From assembly GCA_900769545.1 (NCBI GenBank), contig CAAGGZ010000079.1, positions 37,066 to 101,065 on the forward strand: a stretch of DNA of 64,000 nucleotides, given 5' to 3'. This DNA is from Clostridia bacterium. GTDB lineage: Bacteria; Bacillota; Clostridia; Christensenellales; Borkfalkiaceae. Positions 25,116 through 34,814 of this stretch are shown one piece after another. The translations under genes were made by a program, and so were the position numbers. Within the stretch, counting starts at the first letter, position 1; each line of letters opens with the position of its first letter. The notes below the pieces were generated by a model. The model had not been told where the DNA came from. It was given only the letters and a program-made list of their open reading frames with translations, and ran no database searches.

Positions 25116-27101
25116 TTACTCTAATTCGAAGGCGCCCGTATACAACTGATAATACGTCCCCTTCTGCTCGATAAGCTGCTCGTGCGTGCCACGCTCGATA
25201 ATTCTACCGTGGTCGAGCACCATAATCGCATTGGAGTTGCGTACCGTAGACAATCTATGCGCAATAACAAAGACCGTTCTGCCGTGCATAAGTTTATCCA
25301 TACCGTCGTTGACAAGCGCTTCCGTACGCGTATCAATAGAGGACGTTGCTTCATCCAAAATCATCGCAGGCGCGTCGGCAACTGCTGCTCTGGCAATGGA
25401 TAAGAGCTGTCTTTGACCTTGAGAAAGGCTTGCGCCGTTGTTTGTCAAAACGGTATCGTAGCCCTGCGGCAAACGGCAAATAAAGTCGTCTGCGTTGGCG
25501 AGCTTCGCCGCTTCTATACACTCCTCATCCGTTGCGTCTAAACGCCCGTATCGGATATTTTCCATAACCGTGCCCGTGAACAGGTTTGTATCCTGCAATA
25601 CAATCCCGAGCGAGCGTCTCAAATCGCTCTTACGGATTTTATTGATATTGATACCGTCGTAACGGATTTTTCCGTCTGCGATGTCATAGAATCGGTTGAT
25701 AAGGTTGGTAATCGTCGTTTTCCCCGCGCCCGTTGCGCCGACAAACGCAATCTTCTGCCCGGGCTTTGCATACAGCGAAACGTCCGTAAGCACCTGCTTT
25801 TCAGGCACGTAGCCAAAGTCCACCATATCCATCACCACGCCGCCTTCCAGCTTGGTATACGTCGTCGTATCGTCTGCTTTATGGTAATGCTTCCACGCCC
25901 ATTCGCCCGTACGCTCCGTCGTTTCGGTGATTTCGCCGTTTTCGTCAATCTTTGCATTGACGAGCGTCACGTACCCTTCGTCCTCTTCAGGCTTTTCATC
26001 CATAAGCGTAAATACACGGCTTGCGCCTGCAAGACCCATCGCAATCATAGAAATCTGTTGCGACATTTGGTTGACTATTTGCGTGAAGTTTCTCGACATA
26101 CCAAGGAACGCAATAATGACGCCGATTCCGAGCGTTGTGCTTCCGCCGAATAACGTTTTCAAACTCGCATTCGGGACGTTGAGCGCAAACAACGCGCCGC
26201 CCGTAATTGCCAACAATACATAGGTGAAGTTACCGATATTCCCTAAAATCGGGCCTAAAATATTCCCGAAAATATGCGCCCTTTCGCTGTCTTTAAAGAG
26301 CTGGTCGTTATACTTATCGAAATCCTCTTTCGCCTTTTCTTCGTGCGTGAATACTTTCACGACTTTCTGCCCTTTCATCATTTCTTCCACAAAGCCTTCC
26401 TCTTTTGCGAGCGAGGTCTGTTGCGAAACCATGAACTTTGCGCTGTTGCCGCCGATTTTCTTAACGACAAACGTCATAAGGAAGGTGCAAATCAACACCA
26501 CAAGCGACAGCCAAAAACTGTACGAAAGCATTAGTATAATCGACACGATAAGCGTCAACGAGCTACTGAAAATGGTAGGCAAGCTCTGCCCGATAAGCTG
26601 TCTCGTCGCGTCGGTATCGTTGGTATAGGTACTCATAATATCGCCGTGCGCGTGCGTATCGAAATACTTGATGGGCAAGGTCTGCATTTTCTTGAACATA
26701 TCCGTTCTCAAATGATACAACAACCCTTGCGTAACCGTCGCCATAATTCTCGTATACAAAAACGAAGTAAGAATTACCAAACCGTACACGCTAACCATCA
26801 TAATAATGAGCCCTACAAGCGTCGCCTTTAACGAATCGGTAAACCCGTCAGGTCCCATCGCAGGAGTAATAACTTCGTCTACGAGCGCCTGCATATACAC
26901 GGAGGAAACCAAACTCCCTACCGAGCTGAATAAAATACAAACAACAACCGCGAGCAACCGCCATTTGTAATACTTCATCGCCGTACCGAGCAAACGCTTC
27001 AACGTACCCTTTTTAATCATTCCTTTAGGAACGGGCATTCCGCGCCCTCGCATAGGGCCTTTGGGCATAGTCGGTCGTTTTTCCGTCTTTACTTCCGCCA
27101 T
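25116..27101 (-). CDS. ABC exporter half-transporter, catalytic subunit
   Basis: The 661-residue protein has an N-terminal basic stretch, six membrane segments and a C-terminal ATPase. The ATPase has Walker A GATGAGKTT, signature LSQGQRQLL and Walker B MILDEATSSID with the catalytic Glu. An extra segment of about 50 residues (EDEGYVTLVNAKIDENG onwards) lies between the membrane domain and the ATPase. It overlaps the preceding ABC gene by one base, so the two surely form a heterodimeric exporter. The cargo is unknown; related pairs export drugs, lipids or peptides. Confidence 0.93.
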   Translation of the reverse strand: MAEVKTEKRPTMPKGPMRGRGMPVPKGMIKKGTLKRLLGTAMKYYKWRLLAVVVCILFSSVGSLVSSVYMQALVDEVITPAMGPDGFTDSLKATLVGLIIMMVSVYGLVILTSFLYTRIMATVTQGLLYHLRTDMFKKMQTLPIKYFDTHAHGDIMSTYTNDTDATRQLIGQSLPTIFSSSLTLIVSIILMLSYSFWLSLVVLICTFLMTFVVKKIGGNSAKFMVSQQTSLAKEEGFVEEMMKGQKVVKVFTHEEKAKEDFDKYNDQLFKDSERAHIFGNILGPILGNIGNFTYVLLAITGGALFALNVPNASLKTLFGGSTTLGIGVIIAFLGMSRNFTQIVNQMSQQISMIAMGLAGASRVFTLMDEKPEEDEGYVTLVNAKIDENGEITETTERTGEWAWKHYHKADDTTTYTKLEGGVVMDMVDFGYVPEKQVLTDVSLYAKPGQKIAFVGATGAGKTTITNLINRFYDIADGKIRYDGININKIRKSDLRRSLGIVLQDTNLFTGTVMENIRYGRLDATDEECIEAAKLANADDFICRLPQGYDTVLTNNGASLSQGQRQLLSIARAAVADAPAMILDEATSSIDTRTEALVNDGMDKLMHGRTVFVIAHRLSTVRNSNAIMVLDHGRIIERGTHEQLIEQKGTYYQLYTGAFELE

Positions 27102-28936
27102 TATGCTTCACCCCCTTCCGTCTTTTCCGCTTCCGTTTGACGACTCTTGGTCTGCGCCTCGTAAATCTCACGGTAAATGTCGCTGCTTTCCAACAACTGC
27201 TGATGATTGCCGCAAGCAATGATTTTACCGCCGTCTAAAACGATAATCTTATCCGCATTTTCTACGGAAGCCACACGCTGCGCAATGATAATCTTCGTCG
27301 TATTAGGAATTTCTTCCGCAAACGCATGACGAATCAAAGCGTCTGTCTTGGTATCTACCGCCGAAGTAGAGTCGTCCAAAATCAACACTTTAGGCTTTCT
27401 AAGGAGCGCTCTTGCAATGCAGAGACGCTGTTTCTGACCGCCTGAAACGTTGGTGCCGCCCTGTTCGATATAGGTATCATACCCATCGGGGAAAGAGGAA
27501 ATAAATTCGTCTGCTTGCGCCAATTTACAAACGCGAACAATATCTTCGTCTGTGGCGTTTTCATCGCCCCAACGCAAGTTTTCCTTAATCGTACCCGAGA
27601 ACAATACGTTCTTTTGTAATACAACCGCAACTTCTCTTCTCAAAACGTCCAAATCGTAATCCTTTACGTTGACGCCGCCGACGTACACTTCGCCCTCCGT
27701 TGCGTCATATAAACGGGGAATCATTTGAATGAGCGTCGTTTTCGACGAACCCGTTCCCCCTAAAATGCCCACCGTTTCACCCGATTTAATATCCAAATCA
27801 ATATCGGAAAGGGCAAATTTATTCGCTTCTGCAGAATACTTGAAGTTCACGTTTTCAAAACGGATAGAGCCGTCTTTCACTTCCTTTACGCCGTCCTCGG
27901 GGCTAGTGAGGTCGGATTCCTGCGTCAACACTTCACCGATACGGCGAGCAGACTCCAACGACATTGACAGCATAACGAAAATCATCGAGAACATCATAAG
28001 ACAGGAGAGCATTTGAATCCCATAGGAAATCAACGCCGAAAGCTCCCCTTTGCCAAACCCTTCAAATGCCGCCCAATGGGTTTTGTCAATAATGGCATAC
28101 GCTGCAAACGCAGAGATTAGAATAGAGGCAAAATTGATGAAAAACGTCATAATGGGCGTGTTCAACGCCAAAATCTTTTCCGCTTTGGTAAAGTCGTTTC
28201 TAACTTCTCCCGCCGCCTTTTCAAATTTCTCCGTTTCGTAATCCTCACGAACGAAAGACTTCACTACGCGAATACCCGACACGTTTTCCTGTACGGAATT
28301 GTTAAGCGCGTCGTACTTTTTGAAAATACGACGGAAGAAAGGCATAACGTAGCGCATAATTAAAATCAAAATAAACGCAAGCAGAGGCACTACCGCAAGG
28401 AATATCCAAGCCAAACGTGGATTGACGGTAAAGCTCATAATAATTGCAAATAAGAACTGCAACGGCACACGGATAACGATACGCAAACACATCTGATAGG
28501 ATTGTTGTACGTTGGTAACGTCCGTCGTGAGTCTGGTAACGAGCGACGACGTAGAGAACTTATCCACGTTTGCAAACGAGAATTTTTGCACCTTGTAGAA
28601 CAAATCGTGGCGTAAATTCCGCGCAAAACCGCAGCTTGCCGTCGCGGCAAACTTCCCTGCAAAACCGCCGCACAACATCGAGCAAATTGCAAGTCCTAGC
28701 AAAATCGCGCCGTATTTTAAAATAATCTTCATTGCCGCCGAGCCTTCGATATTCCCCACCACCTGTGGATCGATGGCGCTAATCAACTGCGCCATGAAAA
28801 AGGGAATCAAACACTCGCAAAGCGCCTCTAACGCCATAAAAAAGGGCGTTATCATAGACGGCTTTTTAAATTCTCTTACGCTTTTTAATAGCGGTTTCAC
28901 AACGCCGCCCAGCGCAACCTTTTCTTTTTTCGACAT
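27101..28936 (-). CDS. ABC exporter half-transporter, degenerate-site subunit
   Basis: The 611-residue protein has six membrane segments and an ATPase with Walker A GGTGSSKTT (Ser where Gly is usual) and signature VSGGQKQR. Its Walker B reads LILDDSTSAVD, with Asp in place of the catalytic Glu. This is the mark of the degenerate half in heterodimeric exporters such as BmrCD and TM287/288. It is the first gene of the pair and has a consensus promoter. Confidence 0.93.
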   Translation of the reverse strand: MSKKEKVALGGVVKPLLKSVREFKKPSMITPFFMALEALCECLIPFFMAQLISAIDPQVVGNIEGSAAMKIILKYGAILLGLAICSMLCGGFAGKFAATASCGFARNLRHDLFYKVQKFSFANVDKFSTSSLVTRLTTDVTNVQQSYQMCLRIVIRVPLQFLFAIIMSFTVNPRLAWIFLAVVPLLAFILILIMRYVMPFFRRIFKKYDALNNSVQENVSGIRVVKSFVREDYETEKFEKAAGEVRNDFTKAEKILALNTPIMTFFINFASILISAFAAYAIIDKTHWAAFEGFGKGELSALISYGIQMLSCLMMFSMIFVMLSMSLESARRIGEVLTQESDLTSPEDGVKEVKDGSIRFENVNFKYSAEANKFALSDIDLDIKSGETVGILGGTGSSKTTLIQMIPRLYDATEGEVYVGGVNVKDYDLDVLRREVAVVLQKNVLFSGTIKENLRWGDENATDEDIVRVCKLAQADEFISSFPDGYDTYIEQGGTNVSGGQKQRLCIARALLRKPKVLILDDSTSAVDTKTDALIRHAFAEEIPNTTKIIIAQRVASVENADKIIVLDGGKIIACGNHQQLLESSDIYREIYEAQTKSRQTEAEKTEGGEA

Positions 28937-28974
28937 TTCGCCTAACCTCTAAATCAAAAATTATAACAGTATTT

Positions 28975-29003
28975 ATTGTATTCTTTTCATAAAAGAAAGT
29001 CAA
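28975..29003 (-). promoter_or_regulatory. Sigma-A promoter of the ABC exporter pair
   Basis: TTGACT (28998-29003) and TACAAT (28975-28980) lie 17 bases apart on the minus strand, 39 bases before the start. Confidence 0.8.
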
Positions 29004-29045
29004 TCGTTTCCCAAAAAAATCCGCCCTTTCACCTAAATTTCATTT

Positions 29046-31280
29046 TTAAATGGAACGCTCTTTTTTGCAGGTAAGATATACGATTTGATACTTGGACGAG
29101 AGCTCTTTCACAAGCCTTTTCGCCTTATCCGTTTTTCTATCGTCCAAATTGGCAAACGGGTCGTCCAAAATCAACACGGGCGAGTCCTTCAAGAATACCG
29201 CTTCCACCAACGCAAGCCGCGTGCAAAAGCCCACCAATTCCTTCCAGCCTGCGCTGTAATAATCGACCGTATACAGTTTTCCGTTTTCTTCAAATAAGGG
29301 AGCTCCGTCCGCCGCAAAACGCAACGTGGAAGCGTCCGCGCCGAGCGCCGTCAAATACTTTTCACAATTTTTCCCAACAGGGTCAAGATAGCGCGTCGCC
29401 ATATTTTCACGGGCGCGAAGCAAATATTCTTTCGCTCCTTGAATGGCGACAAGCTTCTTTTCCAGACGAGCCTTCTCGTCTTTTAAGCGACTTTCTTCCG
29501 CCTCCAATTCCCCTTTTTGGGAGTTCTTTAAATACCCTTCCGCTTGCGCCAATAACTTAGCGTGTTGCGCCAACAATTCGTCTTTTTTATGCTCCGCTTC
29601 CTTTCTTTGCGCCTTGAAACGCTCCAAATCCGCTTCCTGCAAATTCTCTCTCACGCCGAGCACTTCCTGACCGTCTGCTCCGCCTGTCAACGCGCGCAAT
29701 TTTTCTTCACAATGCGCAATTTCCTGCGTAATACGGTCTTTTGCTTCCGTATTATTTTTGAGCAACGTCAAGCACACACGGTAATCATACGTCTCGTCAA
29801 AGCGGAAGTTCTGCAAAAATTTCCCAATCGCTTTTTCCAAGCCGTCTGCCCTCGTCTTTTTCTCTTCCCGAGCCGCCGACAGCGTCCTGCACTGTTCTTC
29901 CAAATCGGCAGGAAAGCTCTCCAATCTCTTTCTGAGCCCCATCAGCTCCCCTTCCGCCTGTTGATACGTAAGCATCGAGTTAAGCTCTACGTCATCAGCA
30001 TTCTTTCTTCTGCGTTTTCTGGGCGGTAAAACCCTAAAAAACAAAGCCAAAAGTCCAATAAAACCAACGGTACACAAAGGGTAGCCCAAAATGGGATTAA
30101 CCGCTGCTTGCGCCGCGCCGAAAATTGTTAAGAAAACCGCCAAAAACAACAATTTCCCTGTATGTTTACCCTTTGCGCGCGGTTGCGTTTGCCGAGCCTC
30201 TCTCTGCGCTCTTCTTGCGCTTTCCTGCTCCCATTTGTGTTCGCTGGAAGACATAATCTGTTCCAATCTTGCCGTTTGCACCAAAGCTTCTGCGCGTTCT
30301 CGCGCTTGGCTTTCCGCTGTATAGAGCTTTTCTTCGATTTCCGAGAGCTCTTTCTTCAAAGCATAAAACTCCGTAATCGCCGTTTGTAAACCTTCCAAAT
30401 TGACCGTTTTAGGGTCAATTTCCCCAAAAAACGCCTGCAATTTTTCCGATTCTTGCTTTAATGCGTTTAACTGCGATTGCAATTCGGCGTACAATTCCTG
30501 CTTGGTCGCCAATTCGTTTTGACGATTGATTTGCTCAATGGATGAATCCAAGCCCTTCAAACGCTCCCCACAGGCATAGATTTCCGCCGAAAGAAGCTTC
30601 AATTCCTCTTCCGTTTGTACGGACATAGCGGCATATTCATCACACGCCGCTTTTTGGCGAGTCATCAACTCCAACCGTTCGTCTAATTCGTCAAGCTTTC
30701 CTTTCGCAGGACGGCGTTTCGCACGGAGCGCGCGCTCCGCCGCGTCTAAACGTTCAATGGCGCGTTCTGCGCCGTTATCGTCTGCCCTGCCCGAACCGAG
30801 CAACACCAACAGCCGATTTTTCATATCATCGGGCAAACTGCCCGTTTCGATTGCGCCTTGGGGGATATATACGCTACGTTGATAACTTTCTCTATCCACC
30901 CCAAACAAAATATCGCCAAGACGTTCCGCCTTGTCGCCAAACTCGTAGGTTTGCATATTGTTTTCATCGTACACACGCACTGCGTCCGTCGCAGGCGTTT
31001 TGCCAAACGAACGCTCTATGCGATATTTACGCTCCCGATAGGAAAACACCAAAGAACCGCCAAAGACGTTTCCCTGCCAAGGGTCGTATTTTATGCGGTC
31101 GTTTGCGTCCACCGATTTGCTTCTACCGTTATCCATACCGTAGAGCATACATTTTAAAAAGTCTGCGAGCGTCGTTTTGCCCCAACCGTTATCTTCCTTA
31201 ATGACCGTTAAATCGGAAAAATCAAACGCCCGAGAGACAAATTTACCAAACCCGGCAATATAACACGAAATCAATTTCAT
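29046..31280 (-). CDS. YhaN/SbcC-like AAA ATPase with membrane segments
   Basis: The 744-residue protein has an N-terminal ATP-binding half (Walker A region EDNGWGKTTLADF, about 31-43). Long coiled coils follow, interrupted near residues 390-435 by two hydrophobic segments. The C-terminal half carries Walker B VLILDDPFANLD. This matches the YhaN branch of SbcC/Rad50-like proteins, which are membrane-bound partners of YhaO-type nucleases. It overlaps the nuclease gene by 4 bases. A role in DNA end processing is inferred from the family. Confidence 0.85.
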   Translation of the reverse strand: MKLISCYIAGFGKFVSRAFDFSDLTVIKEDNGWGKTTLADFLKCMLYGMDNGRSKSVDANDRIKYDPWQGNVFGGSLVFSYRERKYRIERSFGKTPATDAVRVYDENNMQTYEFGDKAERLGDILFGVDRESYQRSVYIPQGAIETGSLPDDMKNRLLVLLGSGRADDNGAERAIERLDAAERALRAKRRPAKGKLDELDERLELMTRQKAACDEYAAMSVQTEEELKLLSAEIYACGERLKGLDSSIEQINRQNELATKQELYAELQSQLNALKQESEKLQAFFGEIDPKTVNLEGLQTAITEFYALKKELSEIEEKLYTAESQARERAEALVQTARLEQIMSSSEHKWEQESARRAQREARQTQPRAKGKHTGKLLFLAVFLTIFGAAQAAVNPILGYPLCTVGFIGLLALFFRVLPPRKRRRKNADDVELNSMLTYQQAEGELMGLRKRLESFPADLEEQCRTLSAAREEKKTRADGLEKAIGKFLQNFRFDETYDYRVCLTLLKNNTEAKDRITQEIAHCEEKLRALTGGADGQEVLGVRENLQEADLERFKAQRKEAEHKKDELLAQHAKLLAQAEGYLKNSQKGELEAEESRLKDEKARLEKKLVAIQGAKEYLLRARENMATRYLDPVGKNCEKYLTALGADASTLRFAADGAPLFEENGKLYTVDYYSAGWKELVGFCTRLALVEAVFLKDSPVLILDDPFANLDDRKTDKAKRLVKELSSKYQIVYLTCKKERSI

Positions 31281-32353
31281 AAATCAATCTCCTCCCCGGC
31301 AAGCGCCTTTAACCCGACGTCAAGAATTGCCGCGCGAAGCTCCTCGTCCATCTCGCCTTTGCTTACCTCTCTTACAAATTCCCCACGTTCGGAAATATCG
31401 TTTTGATAATCGGTATAATTGACATACAAACTTGATTCATCATCCACTTTCGCAAAGAAAAATACTTCATTCAAACGCTGCGAAAGCAACGCCAAATCCT
31501 TTCTAAGCCCTGCGCGGAATTTTCCGCAAAGCACTAATTTTACAATATTTTGTTTGTCAATGGACGAAACACTTTGCGACACTGCGCGCTCCACGTCATA
31601 ATACGTATTGCAATAGGAAATATCCGTGCGCACTTCATAAACGGAACGTTTCGCAAGCGTCAAAAACGCCTCGGAAACCAATGCGCCGTTTTGAATTTCC
31701 AACAGGAAAAATCCACGAGGACCACACTCGTCAAAGCCTCTGCTTTCCAAACAACCGCAATAACGGTAATATCCTCTTCCGTCGAGCTTTTCTGCCTTCG
31801 GCATAGGCTTATGAATATGCCCAAGCGCCAAATAATCGATATGTTTTCCCTGTAATTTCGCCAAAGGAATACTATCCTCTGCGTCCTTTGCAACGTTGCC
31901 GTGTAAAATGACAATATTGAAGGTATGTTTCTGCAAGAAAAGCGAGGGAATCGTTTTTCTGTCCATAAATTTGGAGTCCATACCCGTCACCGTAACGTCT
32001 TCGGACAGAGCGAAGCTCCCCCAACCGTGATTTTGCGTGAAGGTGTACAAATTCTTCGGCAAGAGGTCGTTCGTTTCAAATTCATCGTCGTGATTGCCCG
32101 ACACGTAGAAAAACGCAACGGGACTCGCCGCGGCTATAATCGAAAAAACTTCGTTTTTTAACTGTCTGGATACCTTATTTTCGTCAAAAAGGTCCCCTGC
32201 AATCAGCACGGCGCGCACGCCGTTATTTCTTGCATATATTGCAAGATTTCGGAAATCTTCTAAGATTTCCGCCTTTCTAAGAGCCGCTTTATCGGGCGGC
32301 AAACTCTTCATCGCAGAGCCTAAATGAATATCCCCCGTATGTATAATTTTCAT
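31277..32353 (-). CDS. YhaO/SbcD-like DNA exonuclease
   Basis: The 358-residue metallophosphoesterase has the five motifs in order: GDIHLGS (7-13), AGDLFDE (50-56), SGNHDDE, VILHGNV and LGHIHKP. The roughly 150 C-terminal residues form the capping domain. It is the nuclease partner of the ATPase encoded next. Together they correspond to SbcCD/YhaNO or Mre11-Rad50-like complexes that open DNA ends and hairpins. It is the first gene of the pair. Confidence 0.88.
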   Translation of the reverse strand: MKIIHTGDIHLGSAMKSLPPDKAALRKAEILEDFRNLAIYARNNGVRAVLIAGDLFDENKVSRQLKNEVFSIIAAASPVAFFYVSGNHDDEFETNDLLPKNLYTFTQNHGWGSFALSEDVTVTGMDSKFMDRKTIPSLFLQKHTFNIVILHGNVAKDAEDSIPLAKLQGKHIDYLALGHIHKPMPKAEKLDGRGYYRYCGCLESRGFDECGPRGFFLLEIQNGALVSEAFLTLAKRSVYEVRTDISYCNTYYDVERAVSQSVSSIDKQNIVKLVLCGKFRAGLRKDLALLSQRLNEVFFFAKVDDESSLYVNYTDYQNDISERGEFVREVSKGEMDEELRAAILDVGLKALAGEEIDL

Positions 32354-32386
32354 AATGCGTTCCTTCGCTTATTTTTTCTTCCTTAT

Positions 32387-32415
32387 ATTATAGCATATCT
32401 TCTTCAAAAAGTAAA
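32387..32415 (-). promoter_or_regulatory. Promoter of the yhaO-yhaN-like pair
   Basis: TTTACT (32410-32415) and TATAAT (32387-32392) lie 17 bases apart on the minus strand. Confidence 0.6.
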
Positions 32416-32463
32416 TAACCTATAAAAATTTGTTTGCATTTTGTCGAAAATTTTTCGCAAAAC

Positions 32464-32491
32464 AAAAAACGGCGTTTTCACGCCGTTTTTT
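32464..32491 (-). terminator. Intrinsic terminator after the zinc-ribbon gene
   Basis: AAAAACGGCG pairs with CGCCGTTTTT around six bases, with T runs on both strands. Confidence 0.85.
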
Positions 32492-32503
32492 ACTTCTTAT
32501 CTG

Positions 32504-32549
32504 CCACCCATGTACGAGTTTAACTTTTTTCAACACGTACATGGTACCC
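32504..32549. repeat. TACATGGG-type intergenic repeat, copy 2
   Basis: CCATGTACG (32508-32516) and CGTACATGG (32536-32544) form an inverted repeat around AGTTTAACTTTTTTCAACA. The right half aligns with the element at 24753-24803. It lies between the zinc-ribbon gene's stop and its terminator. Confidence 0.6.
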
Positions 32550-32551
32550 TC

Positions 32552-32899
32552 TTACGAGTTTTTTATTTGACTGAAAATAAATACCGCCAAGAACGCTGCC
32601 ATAAACACCACCGCAAGAATCAATTTCGTTCTGTCACGCTTCTTTTTATCCATAGGCACGTAAATACGAAATCCGCAAGTCGGACAAACTCCCTTTTCCA
32701 TCAGCGTTTTGCAACGTTTACAGTGAATATCCTTAGGCATTGTCTCGTCATAGATACATTTTTGCTCTGCGTTGCGTTTAGAAGGCTCTTCTTCAAGTTT
32801 TTCCTGTATTTTTTCTTCGGCGAGCGCGGATTCCATCTCCGCAATAATACGTTTTTCCTCTTCTTTTTTCTGTTGTCTTGTCTGTTTCAACATAGCCAC
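32552..32899 (-). CDS. Zinc-ribbon protein with C-terminal membrane anchor
   Basis: The 115-residue protein has an N-terminal Lys/Glu-rich helix (about residues 5-45). A four-cysteine zinc ribbon follows, CKRC at about 60 and CPTC at about 72. A single hydrophobic segment lies near the C-terminus (LILAVVFMAAFLAVFIF). It would be anchored with the ribbon in the cytoplasm. No specific family is recognised. It starts 3 bases after cardiolipin synthase and is probably co-transcribed with it. Confidence 0.7.
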   Translation of the reverse strand: MAMLKQTRQQKKEEEKRIIAEMESALAEEKIQEKLEEEPSKRNAEQKCIYDETMPKDIHCKRCKTLMEKGVCPTCGFRIYVPMDKKKRDRTKLILAVVFMAAFLAVFIFSQIKNS

Positions 32900-32902
32900 C
32901 TC

Positions 32903-34519
32903 TTACAACAGCGTTTCAATCAAACGCAAAATGCTGTCTACAAATCTGCCTATCAAACCGCGACGGGGATAGATTGGAGAACATTCTTTGGAAAGCGCAA
33001 TCGTTTCCTCACAGTCCCGTTTCAAATCCTGCACCGCTTCGCAACCTGCAAAGTACACGGCGTTTTCAAAATGCAAATACAAGCTTCTGTAATCGAGATT
33101 GATTGTGCCGACCACCGCGCACTCGTCGTCGCAGAGCATACTCTTGGCGTGGATAAACCCGGGCGTATATTCGTAAATTTTAACGCCTGCCTTGAGCAAA
33201 GTCGCATAATTTGCGCGCGTAACGCGATAAATTACCTTTTTATCGGGAATCCCCGGCGTTATAATGCGCACGTCCACCCCACGCATAGCCGCTTGACAAA
33301 GGGACGAGCGTAAAAAGTCATCCAACACAAGATAGGGCGTAAATATACAGATAGAACGCTTTGCGCGCGCAATCAAATCCGCATATACATTCTCCCCAAC
33401 GTTCAATTTATCCAAAGGAGAATCGTCGTAGGGCTGAATACGGAGCGAAGTTTCGCTCTGTAAAGGTTGCTCGCCTTCCACAGGCACAAGATAATCCGCC
33501 AAGTTTTCTTTATCCTGTCGGAATGCGTTCCACATATAAAAGAACATCTTAATAAAGGAATTGACGGCTCCACCCGTAATACGGAGCCCCGTGTCCTTCC
33601 AATACCCGAAACGAGGGAGCTCTGCAATATATTCGTCTGCAAGGTTAATACCCCCCGTGAAGCCCACTTTCCCGTCAATCACCAAGAGTTTTCTATGATC
33701 TCTGTTATTCATACGCACAGCGAAAATCGGAACGATTTCGTTAAATGTCATACACTTGATATTCTCGTGCAAGGATTCCAAATAACGGTCGTATTTGGGC
33801 GGTAACGTCATCATACAACCAAAATCGTCGTAAATAATACGCACCTGCACACCCTGCATCGCTTTTTCTACCAACAGCTTGCAAATAGAGCCCCACATCT
33901 TGCCGCTATCGATGATGAAATACTCGACAAGAATATATTTTTCCGCTTTTTTGATTTCCTCTAACATAACGGGGAACATTTCTTCCCCGCTCTTGTAATA
34001 ATCTATCGAACCTTCGGTATATACAGGATAATTCGCCTTTGTTTCCAAAAATTTGCAAACGGAGTCTGCGCGCTCATCAGGGAAATATCGCTCCACTTTC
34101 GGCAAAATGGATTGTTCCTGTCGGTTGTTTTCCGCTTTCGCCACCCGAATCTTTTGCGCGATTTTTTTTGTCGGTCTGCCCTCGCCGTAGACTAAATAAA
34201 TGGGCACGCCAAACACGGGGAATACCAAAATTAACAGCATCCACGTGATTTTTGACGAGGAGTTTTGCTCTTTGTTGAGCAAATACAAAACGAACAATAC
34301 CGCTAAGATAGAAACGGTTATTTGCACCCCGAACGCCACCGCCGAGTCGTATGCAAGCAGCCACATTAAAAAGATACCGCATACAATTTGCGCCAACACC
34401 AACAGCAGGTAAATCCAAAAACGGTTATACAAGTACAGTTTATAACTTCTGTTATTGGCAAGCGTCCGCTCGATCGCTTTTTGCTTTCTTTTACTAAGTT
34501 TTTTTTCTGTTTTCCCCAT
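32903..34519 (-). CDS. cls: Cardiolipin synthase
   Basis: The most likely start is the ATG at 34519 (MGKTEKKLSK). The in-frame TTG at 34558 has no binding site, though spacing to AAGGAAG is long even for the ATG. The product of about 538 residues has two N-terminal membrane segments. Two phospholipase D motifs follow: HRKLLVIDGKVGFTGG and HAKSMLCDDECAVVGT. It joins two phosphatidylglycerol molecules into cardiolipin. Length and layout fit bacterial ClsA-type enzymes. The zinc-ribbon gene follows at once. Confidence 0.93.
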   Translation of the reverse strand: MGKTEKKLSKRKQKAIERTLANNRSYKLYLYNRFWIYLLLVLAQIVCGIFLMWLLAYDSAVAFGVQITVSILAVLFVLYLLNKEQNSSSKITWMLLILVFPVFGVPIYLVYGEGRPTKKIAQKIRVAKAENNRQEQSILPKVERYFPDERADSVCKFLETKANYPVYTEGSIDYYKSGEEMFPVMLEEIKKAEKYILVEYFIIDSGKMWGSICKLLVEKAMQGVQVRIIYDDFGCMMTLPPKYDRYLESLHENIKCMTFNEIVPIFAVRMNNRDHRKLLVIDGKVGFTGGINLADEYIAELPRFGYWKDTGLRITGGAVNSFIKMFFYMWNAFRQDKENLADYLVPVEGEQPLQSETSLRIQPYDDSPLDKLNVGENVYADLIARAKRSICIFTPYLVLDDFLRSSLCQAAMRGVDVRIITPGIPDKKVIYRVTRANYATLLKAGVKIYEYTPGFIHAKSMLCDDECAVVGTINLDYRSLYLHFENAVYFAGCEAVQDLKRDCEETIALSKECSPIYPRRGLIGRFVDSILRLIETLL

Positions 34520-34579
34520 CTCTTTCGTAATTTGCTTCCTTATATTATAAATATACAAATTTTCGACTTTTATAATGCT

Positions 34580-34608
34580 ATTGTAGCAACTTTTTTTATA
34601 TTTGTCAA
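34580..34608 (-). promoter_or_regulatory. Sigma-A promoter of cls
   Basis: TTGACA (34603-34608) and TACAAT (34580-34585) lie 17 bases apart on the minus strand, about 60 bases before the start. Confidence 0.8.
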
Positions 34609-34733
34609 ATTATTCCTTTTTATTATATCCGCATTTCCTTTTAAATCTGTAAATTTATACCCCTTTCCCTATAAAATGTGTGAAACTCCTCAAAAAAATT
34701 TTTATATTTTTTAAACTTTTTTTAAAAAAACTA

Positions 34734-34762
34734 TTGACAAATGCATTTTTTTATATTATACT
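34734..34762 (+). promoter_or_regulatory. Sigma-A promoter of rubrerythrin
   Basis: TTGACA (34734-34739) and TATACT (34757-34762) lie 17 bases apart. The AT-rich stretch over the -10 box could hold a PerR- or Fur-type site, but no full box is recognisable. Confidence 0.8.
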
Positions 34763-34814
34763 ATTATCAGTTAATAAAACTTAATCCTAATAAGATTTAA
34801 AAAACGAGGTAATT

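Noticed and set aside
32441..33313. Plus-strand frame of 290 codons opposite the zinc-ribbon and cls genes
   Set aside because: It crosses a terminator hairpin and covers two genes with clear families on the other strand.
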